Shown: positions 18,353 through 28,313 of the stretch, one piece after another
How the letters are laid out: each line of letters begins with the position of its first letter
Position numbering within the stretch: the first letter of the stretch is position 1
Source of the DNA: Methylocapsa palsarum
Lineage (GTDB): Bacteria; Pseudomonadota; Alphaproteobacteria; Rhizobiales; Beijerinckiaceae
DNA length: 64,000 nt
Reading direction: 5' to 3'
Assembly (NCBI RefSeq): GCF_900114285.1
Contig: NZ_FOSN01000014.1
Span: 1 to 64,000, forward strand
Translations under genes and position numbers: made by a program
The notes under the pieces: generated by a model
What the model was told of the DNA's origin: nothing
What the model saw: the letters and a program-made list of their open reading frames with translations, nothing else
Database searches by the model: none

Positions 18353-19269
18353 GACGTCTCCAGCAAAATCGAATGGACTGCGAGCGCGCTGACAAGCATC
18401 CCGAGGACGTAGAGCGGAATTCCAGCGCCGCTGTACCAGGTCGCCTTCTCGCGGGGGGCCTTCAAAAATCGCGACATCATCATCGCTTGCGCAGCCAGCG
18501 CGAGCACGATGAGGCCGGCATGGACGGGGCGTCCCCAGACCAGAAGCAATCCGGCGACGGCGATCTGGGGGAGGGCCATCACGATGCAGGCGACACGCGC
18601 CGCGTTGTTGACGCCGAGCCGCACGGGAAGCGAACCTAATCCCATCTGCCGGTCGCCCTCGATCGATTTGAAATCGTTCAGCGTCATGATGCCATGCGCG
18701 CCGAAGCTGTAGAGGCCGGCGAGCGTCAGCGAGCGCCAGTCCGGAAGGACCCCGCCGGCCATGACAGCGCCGCCCGTGATCCACGCCAGTCCTTCATAAC
18801 ATAAGCCGCAGGCTGCGTTGCCCCACCAGCCATTGCGTTTCAGCCGCAGCGGCGGCGCGCTGTAGGCCCAGGCCAGCGCAAGCCCGATGGCGGCCGCCGC
18901 GAAGACCCACACGCCGAGCATCGCGGCGACAAGCAGCGACAAGGCAGTCCAGGCGGAGGCGATGTAAAGCCCCCAGGCTCCAGGGATCCGCCCGGAGGGG
19001 ATCGGACGGTCCGGCTCGTTGATGGCGTCAACGCCCCTGTCGAACCAGTCGTTCACCGCCTGGCTCGTCGCGCAGACAAGCGGACCCGCCAGAATCAGTC
19101 CGGCGATGATGGTCGGCCAGCGTCCCTCGGTCGGTTGGGGCGACGCGGCGACGCCGCAGCCGAACGCCCACATCGGCGGGAACCAGGTGATTGGCTTGAG
19201 CAATTCCACAATCGCCCTGGGCGCCGGAAGTCTCGTCCGTTCATCAAGGGTGGCTATAAGGCGGGGCAA
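18349..19269 (-). CDS. bchG: Bacteriochlorophyll synthase (geranylgeranyl transferase)
   Basis: A 306-residue UbiA-family prenyltransferase. The first Asp-rich site is NDWFDRGVDAINEPDRPIPSGR near 71-92, and the second conserved loop is NDFKSIEGDRQMGLGSLPV near 195. Several membrane helices surround them. It attaches the geranylgeranyl tail to bacteriochlorophyllide a. It heads the bchG - BCD MFS - bchP unit, with ATGA coupling to the next gene. It is separated from pufC upstream by 130 bases that contain a terminator. Confidence 0.97.
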   Translation of the reverse strand: MPRLIATLDERTRLPAPRAIVELLKPITWFPPMWAFGCGVAASPQPTEGRWPTIIAGLILAGPLVCATSQAVNDWFDRGVDAINEPDRPIPSGRIPGAWGLYIASAWTALSLLVAAMLGVWVFAAAAIGLALAWAYSAPPLRLKRNGWWGNAACGLCYEGLAWITGGAVMAGGVLPDWRSLTLAGLYSFGAHGIMTLNDFKSIEGDRQMGLGSLPVRLGVNNAARVACIVMALPQIAVAGLLLVWGRPVHAGLIVLALAAQAMMMSRFLKAPREKATWYSGAGIPLYVLGMLVSALAVHSILLETS

Positions 19270-19334
19270 GCTCGGGAACTCCGTTACGAAGCCTGTCGCT
19301 CTCTCCGAACGCCAGGCGGGTTGCTTGCTTTACG

Positions 19335-19368
19335 AAAAAGTGGCGGGAGCGATCGGCGAGCCCCCGCC
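19335..19368 (-). terminator. Rho-independent terminator after the puf operon
   Basis: On the minus strand a 9-bp stem, GGCGGGGGC (19368-19360) with GCTCCCGCC (19350-19342; one G-T pair), closes a 9-base loop. It is followed closely by TTTTT (19339-19335). It lies 30 bases past the pufC stop and before bchG, so it likely separates the puf transcript from bchG. Confidence 0.8.
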
Positions 19369-19398
19369 CGTTCTTTCACTGATTACTTCCTGCGCCGG

Positions 19399-20415
19399 TT
19401 ACTTCCTGGCGGTTTGGGCCAGTTCCGGATAATCCTTGATCATGTTCAGCCCGAGGAGCGGCTTTGGCGCCCCCTGATGGCAGGTCGCGCAATTGATCTT
19501 CGGGACGTCTCCGTTAGGGCCGAGGCGGTTTTCCGGAAACGACGCTTTGAGCTTTTCCAGATAGTGATTGTTGAGGTCGCGCACCATCCTGATGCCGTAC
19601 CAGGCCGTAGCGCGCTGGGGAGTGCTTTGATCCCAGGCGGTAAACGACCGGCTGTTGTGGCAATGAGTGCAGTTGACCCCAAGCCCCTGGGACATGCTCA
19701 TCATGAGACCATAGGTCAATTCCGCCTGCTTCACAGACGCTCCCTGTTTATCCTCCTCGGGGAGAGCGGTCTTCGAAACGACGCGAATCTCGTTTGCGTA
19801 AGACAACAGCGGCGTATACGGATCGTTGGGAAGCGACGTTAGGCCGACGTTCGCCGCTGGCGCGTTTTGTCCGGCGCGATTGCCGAGGCTTCCCTGCGCC
19901 GTTTCGGGACTTGTGAACCAGATGTTCGCAGGGACCGGCTGGCCACGATGACATGTGTAACATGTAACGCCGGTCGTCGTGACATGGGTCTTCCAGTCGG
20001 CATTGATATGCTGGGTCATCTGGATCATAGTCCGGGCGATCACTTTGGGGTAGAGCGCGTCGGAAGCGAGGTTTTCGGGGTTGTGGCAATAGGCGCAGCC
20101 CTGTTCCGGCGACACCCATTGCGTGATTGCGGTCATCAGGCGAATGAACTCGTTTTCGTCGAGATTGCCCAGAACCTGAACGTTTTGATAAACTTGCGAC
20201 GCCGGTTGCCCGCTGGGGGCGACTGGGTCGACTTCGTCCGGCGGCTTGTTCGCCTCCGCCAGCGCAGCCAAGGTCTTTGGACTGTCGACCTGCTCCATGC
20301 CGAGGCCGCGATAGCCGATCTGTTTGGTCTGCGTCTGCGATTCGTAGCAACCTGCGAGCAGCAGGGAGGGGCAAAGCGCCAACGCCAAGAGTGAAGGTCG
20401 GATGATGCGTTTCAC
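19399..20415 (-). CDS. pufC: Photosynthetic reaction centre tetraheme cytochrome c subunit
   Basis: About 338 residues from the GTG at 20415 (VKRIIRPSLLALALC). The signal peptide carries the lipobox LLLAGC, so the protein is a periplasmic lipoprotein, as known for this subunit. Four heme c sites are present: CAYCH, CYTCH, CTHCH and CATCH, three with an upstream Met ligand region typical of the family. It re-reduces the special pair. It follows pufM by 8 bases and closes the puf operon. A longer frame from 20511 overlaps pufM and is not supported. Confidence 0.97.
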   Translation of the reverse strand: MKRIIRPSLLALALCPSLLLAGCYESQTQTKQIGYRGLGMEQVDSPKTLAALAEANKPPDEVDPVAPSGQPASQVYQNVQVLGNLDENEFIRLMTAITQWVSPEQGCAYCHNPENLASDALYPKVIARTMIQMTQHINADWKTHVTTTGVTCYTCHRGQPVPANIWFTSPETAQGSLGNRAGQNAPAANVGLTSLPNDPYTPLLSYANEIRVVSKTALPEEDKQGASVKQAELTYGLMMSMSQGLGVNCTHCHNSRSFTAWDQSTPQRATAWYGIRMVRDLNNHYLEKLKASFPENRLGPNGDVPKINCATCHQGAPKPLLGLNMIKDYPELAQTARK

Positions 20416-20423
20416 GAGAGCAC

Positions 20424-21392
20424 CTATTGCGACAAGGCGGGATCCAGGATCGGAGGATAGACTGACGGGTAGGATGGCGCGACGCCGTGCTTCACCGCCC
20501 AGAGATACCAATTATCGACGACAGTTCCGGTCAGCAGAATTCCGATGCCGCCGACGAGGGGGCACAGAACGGCGAACCACCACGCCCAGCGATGGATCGA
20601 TTCCATCGTCGCGTTGAAGCCCATGGTCCAGCGCCAGAACAGCGCCGCGCGCTCGGCGGCCGTGCCGCGATCAGCGGATTGTTCGATTTCACGTTCTCCG
20701 CCGAATCGGCTGACCGCCAAAATGGTCGCCGCATGCATGGCGAAGAGCAATGTCGATCCATAGAGAAACACGATCGAGAGCATGTGGAACGGATTGTAAA
20801 ACAGGTTGCCGTAGCGGATCGAGAGCGCCGCGGTCCAGTCGAGATGGGGGAATATTCCAAACGGCACACCTTCACCGAAGTTTCCCATCAGGAGCGGACG
20901 GATGAAGCCAAGGACGAGATAGAGCCAGATGGCGGCGGCGAAGGCCCACGCCACATGGGTGCCCATGCCGAGCGCGATGGCCCGGCGGTAGACCCTGACC
21001 CACCAGATGAGGATCGAGGTCGTGAGGAAGAAGCCGGCCATTAGCCACCATCCGCCTTCGTTGAGCGGCGGAAAAATGCTGATGCCGTATTTCGGATTCG
21101 GCGGCTCAAGCGCGAGCCAGAAGAACTGCCGGACGAACTGGACGGGATCCCAGTTCACCGACGCAAACATATTGAGCCCGATGATCTCGATTGCGATGAA
21201 CCCGCACATCAAGGCGGCGATGCCGCTCCAGCCAAGATAGATCGGTCCGATCTGCGCGTCGCCGATCTTTCCGATCCAATACGAGAAAAACGGCTTGCCT
21301 TCGCGCTCTCTGGCGCTTTCGGCGGTGGCGACGCCGAGTTCCGGCGCCGAGCGAACCTGAATCTGGGTGAAAATATTCTGGTAATCTGACAT
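20424..21392 (-). CDS. pufM: Photosynthetic reaction centre M subunit
   Basis: A 322-residue five-helix type-II reaction-centre protein. The typical start ([15 protein letters not shown]) and the bacteriochlorophyll/iron-binding His segments are present: [26 protein letters not shown] near 200, then [23 protein letters not shown] near 264. The C-terminal part ([12 protein letters not shown]) is also normal, and length is as expected. It pairs with PufL to hold the special pair, accessory pigments and quinones. It lies between pufL and pufC on one transcript. Confidence 0.98.
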   Translation of the reverse strand: MSDYQNIFTQIQVRSAPELGVATAESAREREGKPFFSYWIGKIGDAQIGPIYLGWSGIAALMCGFIAIEIIGLNMFASVNWDPVQFVRQFFWLALEPPNPKYGISIFPPLNEGGWWLMAGFFLTTSILIWWVRVYRRAIALGMGTHVAWAFAAAIWLYLVLGFIRPLLMGNFGEGVPFGIFPHLDWTAALSIRYGNLFYNPFHMLSIVFLYGSTLLFAMHAATILAVSRFGGEREIEQSADRGTAAERAALFWRWTMGFNATMESIHRWAWWFAVLCPLVGGIGILLTGTVVDNWYLWAVKHGVAPSYPSVYPPILDPALSQ

Positions 21393-21410
21393 TTCGTTCG
21401 CCTGCTGCTT

Positions 21411-22235
21411 CTAGCGCCAAATGGGGAGGTTCAGCCACCAGCCCCACCACTCCGGCCAGCCGCGTGTCCAGAGAGGGCCGCTGATGATGATGCAGACGGC
21501 GCTCCAGAATGAGGCCGAGAGCGCAAGGAAAAGCCCCAGCCGATGAATGCCGAGCGTCCCGATGGAATAGCCGATGATGTCACGAAAATAGGTGTTCTCG
21601 TGCTCCGCGGTCTTTGCGGACTCGCCCCTCTGGGGATTGATCGCGGAGAGAACAAGGCCTCCGTGCAGCGCCAGGGCGAAAGTCGTGGTGAAGAAGAACG
21701 ACACCGCGATCATGTGCGCGGGATTGTAGTGGAAATGTAGATATTGATAGCCGACGTTCGACACCCAATCGAGATGACTTATGATTCCGTAGGGAAAGCC
21801 ATGTCCCCAGGCTCCGAGCCACAGCGGACGGATCACGACCAGGGATATGTACGCGAGAATCGCGAATCCGTAGGCGAAGGGAACGTGGTAGCCTATGCCG
21901 AGCTTCCGGCAGATCTCGACCTCGCGGAGCGCCCACGAAATGAAAGATCCGATGGCGCATACGGTGATGATCTGCCACAGACCGCCTTCCTTGAGGGGCG
22001 CCAGGGCCAAGCCGTAGGAAAGATCCGGTGGCGCGATGTTGATTTGCCACAAGTTCCATGTCGGCCCGATTGCGGCTCCATAGACGATCAGCGCCGTGCC
22101 AAGAGCCGCGAAAAAGATCGTTGTGACCCCGAAAAAGCCGACGAAGAATGGCCCGACCCAGAAGTCGAACAGGTCGCCTCCGATCAAAGTCCCGCCGCGA
22201 ACGCGATATTTTCTTTCGAAATCCAGCATCGCCAT
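21411..22235 (-). CDS. pufL: Photosynthetic reaction centre L subunit
   Basis: A 274-residue five-helix reaction-centre protein starting [33 protein letters not shown], the standard N-terminus. Pigment and iron ligands are visible: [22 protein letters not shown] near 168-190 and [10 protein letters not shown] near 226. It is 126 bases downstream of pufA, across a hairpin-rich spacer. The pufM start follows 18 bases after its stop. Confidence 0.98.
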   Translation of the reverse strand: MAMLDFERKYRVRGGTLIGGDLFDFWVGPFFVGFFGVTTIFFAALGTALIVYGAAIGPTWNLWQINIAPPDLSYGLALAPLKEGGLWQIITVCAIGSFISWALREVEICRKLGIGYHVPFAYGFAILAYISLVVIRPLWLGAWGHGFPYGIISHLDWVSNVGYQYLHFHYNPAHMIAVSFFFTTTFALALHGGLVLSAINPQRGESAKTAEHENTYFRDIIGYSIGTLGIHRLGLFLALSASFWSAVCIIISGPLWTRGWPEWWGWWLNLPIWR

Positions 22236-22302
22236 ATCGAATTCTCCTGCACGAATGCGTAGCGCCGACCTTCGGGAATAAGGAATTCCGCTGCGCCTCA
22301 GG

Positions 22303-22347
22303 GGCGGCGGAAGGCCATCGGGCGTCCGCCTCCGGTCTCCCGCCGCC
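22303..22347 (-). promoter_or_regulatory. Strong hairpin in the pufA-pufL spacer (mRNA processing/stability element)
   Basis: Reading the minus strand, an 11-bp stem (GGCGGCGGGAG at 22347-22337 with CTTCCGCCGCC at 22313-22303, one G-T pair) closes a 23-base loop, just after the pufA stop. There is no T tract. In Rhodobacter a hairpin in this spacer protects pufBA mRNA from 3' decay, giving more LH1 than reaction centre. The same role is inferred here. Confidence 0.65.
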
Positions 22348-22361
22348 GGATGTGGGCGTCA

Positions 22362-22574
22362 TTAACCCAGTCGGCTGAAGTCCGGAGCGGGGAGCACAGG
22401 CAGAATCAGGCTCGTGGTCTTGACGCGTGAGTGTTTGCCGCCTTCCAGCCAGTTAAAGCGGTCGGTGCTGAGCAGGATGAAGTGAATCACCAGCGCCAGG
22501 ATAAACAGGAAGGTGAACAGGGCGACCAGCGCCCTGCGCGGATCGAAGATGAGCCAAATTTTGTAAAATTCCAT
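22362..22574 (-). CDS. pufA: Light-harvesting 1 alpha subunit
   Basis: A 70-residue LH1 alpha polypeptide with one membrane helix. The family core [42 protein letters not shown] has the bacteriochlorophyll-ligating His at about 31. The tail after residue 45 is longer than in Rhodobacter and ends in a hydrophobic [11 protein letters not shown] stretch, perhaps removed after translation. It follows pufB by 9 bases. Confidence 0.97.
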   Translation of the reverse strand: MEFYKIWLIFDPRRALVALFTFLFILALVIHFILLSTDRFNWLEGGKHSRVKTTSLILPVLPAPDFSRLG

Positions 22575-22583
22575 AGCGGCCTC

Positions 22584-22814
22584 CTAAACCACGAAGTTTA
22601 AGACGTTCATCGCAACGTCGTGAGCGTTGTCGAGGAGCGATGAATAGCCGTTTGGTCCTGGAATCCACGGACGCCACATCCAAACGAGAATGTGCGCCAC
22701 AACGGCGATCGCGGTGAAAATTAGGAAGCTCGTCACGAATATTTTGTGAAACTCTCGAGCTTCCCCGTCTGTCAGCCCCGAGAGGGAGCTTCCGGGATCT
22801 CTTTCTAAAGCCAT
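22584..22814 (-). CDS. pufB: Light-harvesting 1 beta subunit
   Basis: A 76-residue LH1 beta polypeptide. The family pattern is [17 protein letters not shown] followed by one helix ending [17 protein letters not shown], in which the His ligates bacteriochlorophyll. The C-terminal extension after WRPWIPG (about 25 residues) is longer than in model species and includes a second weakly hydrophobic end. GGAG precedes the ATG. Confidence 0.96.
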   Translation of the reverse strand: MALERDPGSSLSGLTDGEAREFHKIFVTSFLIFTAIAVVAHILVWMWRPWIPGPNGYSSLLDNAHDVAMNVLNFVV

Positions 22815-22945
22815 GTCCTTTTCTCCATCGAAATGGGCTATCGCCCGTTGCTCCCGCAGCGATTGCTGATCGGGACTATCCGCCGTGATAGCCGTCCACG
22901 ACGGACACTACAGTCTGATCGGTCCTATTTTGAACGCGAGCGGAC

Positions 22946-23182
22946 TCAGTAGCCCATCAATCCGAAAGCCGCCGCCGAATGAGCCGCCGCCTTCGCTTGA
23001 CCGAAGATCGACCTGTTGACGTCAGGGTCTTGCGGTAGCAATCGCCATTTGCGCGGCAGGAAAGCGTCCATGATCGCCGGGAAAAGGCAGATCGCGAACG
23101 CCGCAAAGCAGATCAGACTAAATTGCTTTCTGTCGTTGCGAAGGGCTCTGACGTTCGCCCCAAGATTAAGTTCAGCGCTCAT
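22946..23182 (-). CDS. pufQ: PufQ-family protein
   Basis: A 78-residue protein with one membrane helix (FSLICFAAFAICLFPAIMDAFL). It lies in the standard pufQ place between bchZ and pufB. PufQ promotes bacteriochlorophyll formation or delivery in Rhodobacter; sequence conservation in the family is low. The ATG at 23182 has an excellent GGAGG nine bases upstream. The longer open frame reaching 23419 only overlaps the end of bchZ. pufB begins 131 bases downstream. Confidence 0.85.
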   Translation of the reverse strand: MSAELNLGANVRALRNDRKQFSLICFAAFAICLFPAIMDAFLPRKWRLLPQDPDVNRSIFGQAKAAAHSAAAFGLMGY

Positions 23183-23255
23183 GGAAATATCCTCCGAAAA
23201 TAGCGTTCCTGCATCGTGGCGAATATCCAGACCGCCGGCGACAATTGTGACCGTC

Positions 23256-24707
23256 TCATGCTGCTTCGCCTTCAAACAGCGTCGCGCGCGTGCGAGCGAC
23301 ACGCGCGGCCGTGACGCGGGTCTCGCCGGCCCGTCGAGCGTCGCGTTCGACGCGGTCTCGGAGTTTTTTCGCCGCTGAAATCCTGACCAGCACGGGTTCT
23401 GCTTCGATGAATTGTTCAAGAAGACGGTGCGCTTCGAGATCCCAATCCGGCACCGTCGACAACCGCGAAGGAGTGGCCTCGACGCGGTCGATATCGCTAG
23501 CGAGAGGGATGATGTTGAACAACGCGTCGAACAGGGCGTTGCAGACCTCCTGTATCAGATAGGTCGCGCCGGCGTATCCCATGAACGGCGTGCCGGTGTG
23601 GCGACGTATAACGGCGCCTGGAAACGAAGCGGGAATGTAAATGCACCGAGAGCAATTTTCAGAAAGATACATCCGCTCGTTGTAGCTGCCAAACATGACG
23701 AGCGGGGTTTTTTGACGGACCGCTTCGCGTACAGCGGCGTTGTCAGGCTTCACCCCGGCGCGGCGCGAGAACGAAAATGCGCAGGGGAGTCCCATCTCGC
23801 CTTCAAGAAAGCTTCGTATCCCGCGAGCGTAGGTTTCATTGGCGACGACGGCGAAGCTCGCCGTCGAGAAGAAATCCTGCGTCACAGACCTCCAAAGATC
23901 CCACATTGGCTTTATGGTGGTGTGCTTTTCCCGTTCGATGAAGGTTTCCGCATCGAGATCAAGAAGTTCGGCGAGTGTCCGCAAAAATTTTGTGGTCGAA
24001 TGCAGCCCAATTGGCGCCTGCAGATAGGGACGATCGAGAGCTTCGCAAAGCATTCGACCGAATTCTCGATACATGCAGATATTGACGTCGGCGTCGCTCA
24101 GTCTGGCGACGTCGGCGAGATGGGCGCCGAGAGGGAACGTCATATTGATTTCAGCGCCGAGGCTTTCCACCAGACGCCGGATTTCAGCCAGATCGCTGGG
24201 ACCGTTGAAGGTTCCGTAGATAGGACCGATGATATTGACTCGCGGCTTAGAGCCGGGCTTGCGCACACGAGGCTTCGGCGCCTTTTTCGGCCCATACTGC
24301 GTCCAAAGCCAATAGAGCGCGCGGTCGGCGCACTGCCATTGGTCTTCGTCGATCGTCCGCGGCAAAAAGCGCTGAATGTTCGTGCCTTCTGGAGTTACGC
24401 CTCCGCCGATCATTTCGGCGATCGAACCCGTAACGACAACGCTCGGAAGATCTGGGTCGAGGGTGCGATGAGCGCGCTTCATCGCTTGTTCCGTTCCGGT
24501 TTGGCCGAGCTCTTCTTCTCCAAGGCCGGTCACCACGATCGGCAGTTCGTGTGGGGGCAGCGCGTCGGTGTAATGCAACACCGAAGTGACCGGCAGGTTT
24601 TCGCATCCGACCGGACCGTCAATGATGACCTGAAGTCCCTTGATCGCGGTGAACGCATAGACCGCGCCCCAATAGCCGCCAGCGCGGTCATGATCCAGCA
24701 CGAGCAT
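23256..24707 (-). CDS. bchZ: Chlorophyllide a reductase subunit Z
   Basis: A 483-residue nitrogenase-like beta subunit. It starts [19 protein letters not shown] and contains the cluster-binding Cys in [10 protein letters not shown] near 35, followed by [21 protein letters not shown]. BchY-BchZ, fed by BchX, reduces the B ring of chlorophyllide a to the bacteriochlorin level. It begins on the last base of bchY and continues the C-X-Y-Z order. Confidence 0.97.
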   Translation of the reverse strand: MLVLDHDRAGGYWGAVYAFTAIKGLQVIIDGPVGCENLPVTSVLHYTDALPPHELPIVVTGLGEEELGQTGTEQAMKRAHRTLDPDLPSVVVTGSIAEMIGGGVTPEGTNIQRFLPRTIDEDQWQCADRALYWLWTQYGPKKAPKPRVRKPGSKPRVNIIGPIYGTFNGPSDLAEIRRLVESLGAEINMTFPLGAHLADVARLSDADVNICMYREFGRMLCEALDRPYLQAPIGLHSTTKFLRTLAELLDLDAETFIEREKHTTIKPMWDLWRSVTQDFFSTASFAVVANETYARGIRSFLEGEMGLPCAFSFSRRAGVKPDNAAVREAVRQKTPLVMFGSYNERMYLSENCSRCIYIPASFPGAVIRRHTGTPFMGYAGATYLIQEVCNALFDALFNIIPLASDIDRVEATPSRLSTVPDWDLEAHRLLEQFIEAEPVLVRISAAKKLRDRVERDARRAGETRVTAARVARTRATLFEGEAA

Positions 24708-26236
24708 CAGATCGGCTCCTCGATCGCGGAGGTCTTGATCTGGGCTCCGATGCGGCGTTTGTAGGCTTCGCGATAATCGGGGCGATCCTGCGGAAGATCG
24801 TCCCAGATGCCAGCGGCGTAGCCCTCGCCGACGCCTCCAAAAAAGGATTTCATCTCGCGGAATCTTTCCTTGTTTCCGAGAGAGGCGTTGACGACTTCCG
24901 CAAGAGATCCGGCGCCGGCTGGCCCCATCAGAGGCCTCGCCGAGATGAGGTTTGTGAAATAGAGCGCGGGGACGCCTTTCGATTTGGCCTTCTGCACGAC
25001 CGGCGTGGTGCCGATGACGAGATCGGGCTCAAATTCCTCCATCGCCGCAAGATCATGTTCGAGAGAGGCGCGGAATCGTACATCGACGCCTTTGGCTTCA
25101 AGCCATTCGCGATCATGATCCGACCATTGCGTCCTCGGGCAGGCGCTTCCGACATAGCGAACGTCGGCGCCGCTTTCCACGAGCAGCCTCGCCACGAGCA
25201 GTTCCGACCCCTCATAGCCCGAGAGCGTAATCCGGCCCTTCACAGGTTTCTCCGCGAGCGCGCCGGTTATGCCTGGCAACACTGCGCTCTTGGCCGATGC
25301 GATCTTCGCTTGCGCGATTCCGCAAGCGTCCCCGATGCGATCCAGCCAGGACGCAGTTCCATCGCGGCCGACCGGCGCCGACCCCACAATGTTGCGGCCC
25401 GCGGCTTCAAATTCGCGGAAGGCGGACGAATAAAAGGGATGGATCGCCGCGACGACGGCGCAGTCGAGAGCCGCGTAAAGCTCACGCCATTCCCTTGTCG
25501 GCACGACTGGACCCGCCGCAAGTCCCAGAGGCTCGAGCATCATCCCGATCCCGACGGGGTCCGCCGGAAACATTTCACCGATGAGTGTCACTGTAGGTTT
25601 GTCGCTCCGGCCAGAGCGCGGCGCCTGAACGGCGCCCCGCTCGACTTCGGCGCGCGCATATTTCAGCATGGCGCCGCTGAGGACGTCCTTTGCTTCGGCA
25701 TGGGTCGGGACGCCAAATCCAGGGACGTCAATTCCGATGATCCGGACCCCGTTGATTTCCTTAGGAAGAATCTGAAGCGGCACGCCGGAGGCCGTCGGAA
25801 CGCAGAGATTGGTCACAATGATCGTGTCGTATTTTTCGGGATCCGCCAGCTCAAAGACCGCGTCGCGGATGTCCTCGAACAGCTTTCCGCTGACGAGCGA
25901 TTCAGAATTGAACGGCACATAGCCCACGGTGCGCCGGGCGCCGTAAAAGTGAGAGGTGAAGGTAAGGCCATAGACACAACAGGCGGAGCCCGAAAGAATC
26001 GTCGCCGTGCGGCGCATTCGCAAGCCGACCCTCAGCGATCCGAAAGCCGGACACATGCTTTGGGGCTGATCATGCGGTCCAACGGGATAATCCGCGGCGT
26101 AGCGCTCCAGAGTCTCGCTTTTTCCAGCCGCCGACGCCGCCCGGCGGAGTTCATCCTTTCCCGCGTGACAATCGACTCCAGTCCCGGCGTTTGCGGGGAC
26201 GATGTGCGCTTTGTTGGGGGGAGGGGTGAAGTTCAT
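24707..26236 (-). CDS. bchY: Chlorophyllide a reductase subunit Y
   Basis: A 509-residue nitrogenase-like alpha subunit. Cys residues for the shared iron-sulfur cluster occur in [13 protein letters not shown] near 61, [15 protein letters not shown] near 87 and [13 protein letters not shown] near 149. It is partner of BchZ. It starts 36 bases after bchX. The N-terminal 30 residues are variable, so an internal start is possible. Confidence 0.97.
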   Translation of the reverse strand: MNFTPPPNKAHIVPANAGTGVDCHAGKDELRRAASAAGKSETLERYAADYPVGPHDQPQSMCPAFGSLRVGLRMRRTATILSGSACCVYGLTFTSHFYGARRTVGYVPFNSESLVSGKLFEDIRDAVFELADPEKYDTIIVTNLCVPTASGVPLQILPKEINGVRIIGIDVPGFGVPTHAEAKDVLSGAMLKYARAEVERGAVQAPRSGRSDKPTVTLIGEMFPADPVGIGMMLEPLGLAAGPVVPTREWRELYAALDCAVVAAIHPFYSSAFREFEAAGRNIVGSAPVGRDGTASWLDRIGDACGIAQAKIASAKSAVLPGITGALAEKPVKGRITLSGYEGSELLVARLLVESGADVRYVGSACPRTQWSDHDREWLEAKGVDVRFRASLEHDLAAMEEFEPDLVIGTTPVVQKAKSKGVPALYFTNLISARPLMGPAGAGSLAEVVNASLGNKERFREMKSFFGGVGEGYAAGIWDDLPQDRPDYREAYKRRIGAQIKTSAIEEPI

Positions 26237-26271
26237 GAATCTCGCCCGGAAACAAGGATGCGTGGAGCAAA

Positions 26272-27291
26272 TCAGACGTTGTCGTAGACGACTTCAAGCG
26301 ACTTCTTTTCCAACTCTGTTTTTCCGGTCATGTCGGCGACGGTCGCGGGTTCGAGGATGATTCCGCGGCCGACGGCCTCTCCCTTGAAAAGCGCAAGCAG
26401 GCCATCTTGCGTGAGCGGCGTCGGACGCAGGGGAGGCGAGGTGGCGACATTCGTCGCGAGTTCCTCGAACACAGACGCCCATTGACCGCCAGGCCGGCCG
26501 ACGATCTCGTAATTCGCGCTCATCCTTCTGATATCGTCGTTGGCGGGAATCGCGGCCAGAATCGGGATGCCGACACTGGCCGCGAAGGCCTGGGCTTCGC
26601 CAGTGTGGTCGTCCTTGTTGATAACAAGTCCCGCTACGCCAACATTGCCCCCAAGCTTGCGGAAATATTCCACCGCGGAGCAAACATTGTTGGCGACGTA
26701 GAGGGATTGGAGATCGTTCGAACCTACGACTATGACCTTTTGGCACATGTCTCGGGCGATGGGCAGGCCGAAGCCGCCGCACACGACGTCGCCCAGAAAG
26801 TCGAGCAGGACGTAATCAAAGCCCCATTCGTGGAAGCCGAGCTTCTCCAGGAGTTCGAAACCGTGAATGATGCCGCGTCCGCCACAGCCGCGGCCGACCT
26901 CCGGGCCGCCAAGCTCCATGGCGAAAACACCGTCGCGCTTGAAGCAGACGTCGCCGATCTCCACATCCTCGCCAGCGAGCTTCTTCTTCGAGGATGTTTC
27001 AAGAATGGTCGGGCAGGCGCGCCCGCCGAACAAAAGCGAGGTCGTATCGCTCTTCGGATCGCAGCCGATCAGCAAGACTTTTTTGCCTTGCTGCGCCATC
27101 ATGTAGGAAAGGTTCGCCAGGGTGAAGCTTTTTCCGATGCCGCCCTTGCCGTAGATCGCTATGATCTGGGTAGACTTCGAGGGCGGCTCTGTCGCGACCG
27201 GTGCGGGTTCGATCGCCGCCTCCGCCCGGAGCTGATCCCTCATCGCATCGGCGGGCTGAGCGGGCATGGCGTGATTGACAGGAGCGTTCAT
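26272..27291 (-). CDS. bchX: Chlorophyllide a reductase iron protein X
   Basis: About 339 residues of the NifH/BchL type. The P-loop is [15 protein letters not shown] near 47-61, and the two Cys ligands of the bridging 4Fe-4S cluster are in VGRGCGGRG and [11 protein letters not shown]. It donates electrons to BchYZ using ATP. I prefer ATG 27291 (MNAPVNHAM), which has GGAGA upstream and overlaps the bchC stop as ATGA. The frame also offers ATG 27306. Confidence 0.97.
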   Translation of the reverse strand: MNAPVNHAMPAQPADAMRDQLRAEAAIEPAPVATEPPSKSTQIIAIYGKGGIGKSFTLANLSYMMAQQGKKVLLIGCDPKSDTTSLLFGGRACPTILETSSKKKLAGEDVEIGDVCFKRDGVFAMELGGPEVGRGCGGRGIIHGFELLEKLGFHEWGFDYVLLDFLGDVVCGGFGLPIARDMCQKVIVVGSNDLQSLYVANNVCSAVEYFRKLGGNVGVAGLVINKDDHTGEAQAFAASVGIPILAAIPANDDIRRMSANYEIVGRPGGQWASVFEELATNVATSPPLRPTPLTQDGLLALFKGEAVGRGIILEPATVADMTGKTELEKKSLEVVYDNV

Positions 27292-28229
27292 TGGCAGGCT
27301 CTCCAATCCAGAATCATTTTCAGGCAGGATGGCTCCTGGAAGGCGGTCATGTAGGCGTTTTGCGCCTGGTCAGCCTTCTCGCCATGAGTGATCAATCCAT
27401 CGAGGGAAAGACGTCCGGATTGGACAAGATCCCTCACAGCAACAAGGTCAAAGGGTCGCCATTGCGCGGCGACGCGGATGCAGGCCTCGCGCATGAAGGC
27501 GGGCGCAAAGTCGAACGAAAGCCTTTGGTCATAGAATCCCGCCAGCACGATCTCGCCGCCGGGCGAGAGGCGGCTGACCAGATTGTCAAGAAGAAAGGGC
27601 GCGCCGCTCACATCGCAAATGCAGCGATAATCGGAGCGATCGTCATCCGCGGGATCAATGACTTTATAGCCGGTTGCGCCTTGGCGACGCACGGGGTCGA
27701 TTTCATGGACGACGGGCGGTTCGGCGCCTGCCGCTAATGCGATGCGGGCGATCAGGCGTCCCAGGACGCCGTGGCCGACGACGAGATCCGGCTGGCGCCG
27801 GTTGGAACCCGAATGCGCATGATAGGCGGTGGCCGCCAAGGCGAAAAGAACGCCGCGCTCGCCGAGACTTTCGCTGATCGGCAAAATACGCGCGCCTGGC
27901 GCCACCACCCGCGAAGCCGCGCCGCCAAAAAGACAGCGCACATCCGCAAAGGAATGAGAACCCGGAACAAATACGAATGCGCCGATTTCCGCGCCCGAGC
28001 GCGACCCGGCCATCGTGACGCGGCCTACCGCCTCATAGCCGGGAACGAGCGGATATCCCATGCCGGGAAAGTGAGGCATTCGGCCAGACCACAGCAGACG
28101 CTCGGTCCCGGCGCTGACGCCGCTCCATTCAACATCGACAACCACATCGTCGGCGCCGGGAGCAACGAGGTCGAGCCGGTTGATGGCGAGGCGTTCAGGT
28201 TTTTCAAGAACAACAGCGAGGGCGTCCAT
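27288..28229 (-). CDS. bchC: 3-hydroxyethyl bacteriochlorophyllide a dehydrogenase
   Basis: A 313-residue medium-chain dehydrogenase-like protein with the BchC start (MDALAVVLEKPERLAINRLDL), the WSGVSAGTERLLWSGRMPHFPGMGYPLVPGYEAVG core and the nucleotide-binding VVGHGVLGRLIAR near 150. It oxidises the C3 hydroxyethyl group to acetyl. It heads bchCXYZ-pufQBALMC, the known superoperon. A PpsR-type site overlaps the promoter upstream (28275-28306). Confidence 0.97.
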   Translation of the reverse strand: MDALAVVLEKPERLAINRLDLVAPGADDVVVDVEWSGVSAGTERLLWSGRMPHFPGMGYPLVPGYEAVGRVTMAGSRSGAEIGAFVFVPGSHSFADVRCLFGGAASRVVAPGARILPISESLGERGVLFALAATAYHAHSGSNRRQPDLVVGHGVLGRLIARIALAAGAEPPVVHEIDPVRRQGATGYKVIDPADDDRSDYRCICDVSGAPFLLDNLVSRLSPGGEIVLAGFYDQRLSFDFAPAFMREACIRVAAQWRPFDLVAVRDLVQSGRLSLDGLITHGEKADQAQNAYMTAFQEPSCLKMILDWRACQ

Positions 28230-28274
28230 GAGAGATCCGTTTTGCCGTTAAGCCGCCGTGCGAAAGCGCCTGAG

Positions 28275-28306
28275 TGTCAGAATAAAATGACAAGTATAAA
28301 TGTCAA
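28275..28306 (-). promoter_or_regulatory. bchC promoter with PpsR/CrtJ operator
   Basis: On the minus strand TTGACA (28306-28301) is followed 8 bases later by TGT-N12-ACA (28292-28275), an exact PpsR/CrtJ consensus. A plausible -10 (TATTCT, 28284-28279) lies 16 bases from the TTGACA, inside the operator. Binding would therefore block RNA polymerase, as shown for bchC in Rhodobacter. The same arrangement recurs at crtE/crtD. Confidence 0.75.
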
Positions 28307-28313
28307 TAGAAAG

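Noticed and set aside
26407-27354. Long plus-strand open frame opposite bchX
   Set aside because: A shadow of a high-GC gene. The minus-strand frame encodes a clear BchX with all motifs.
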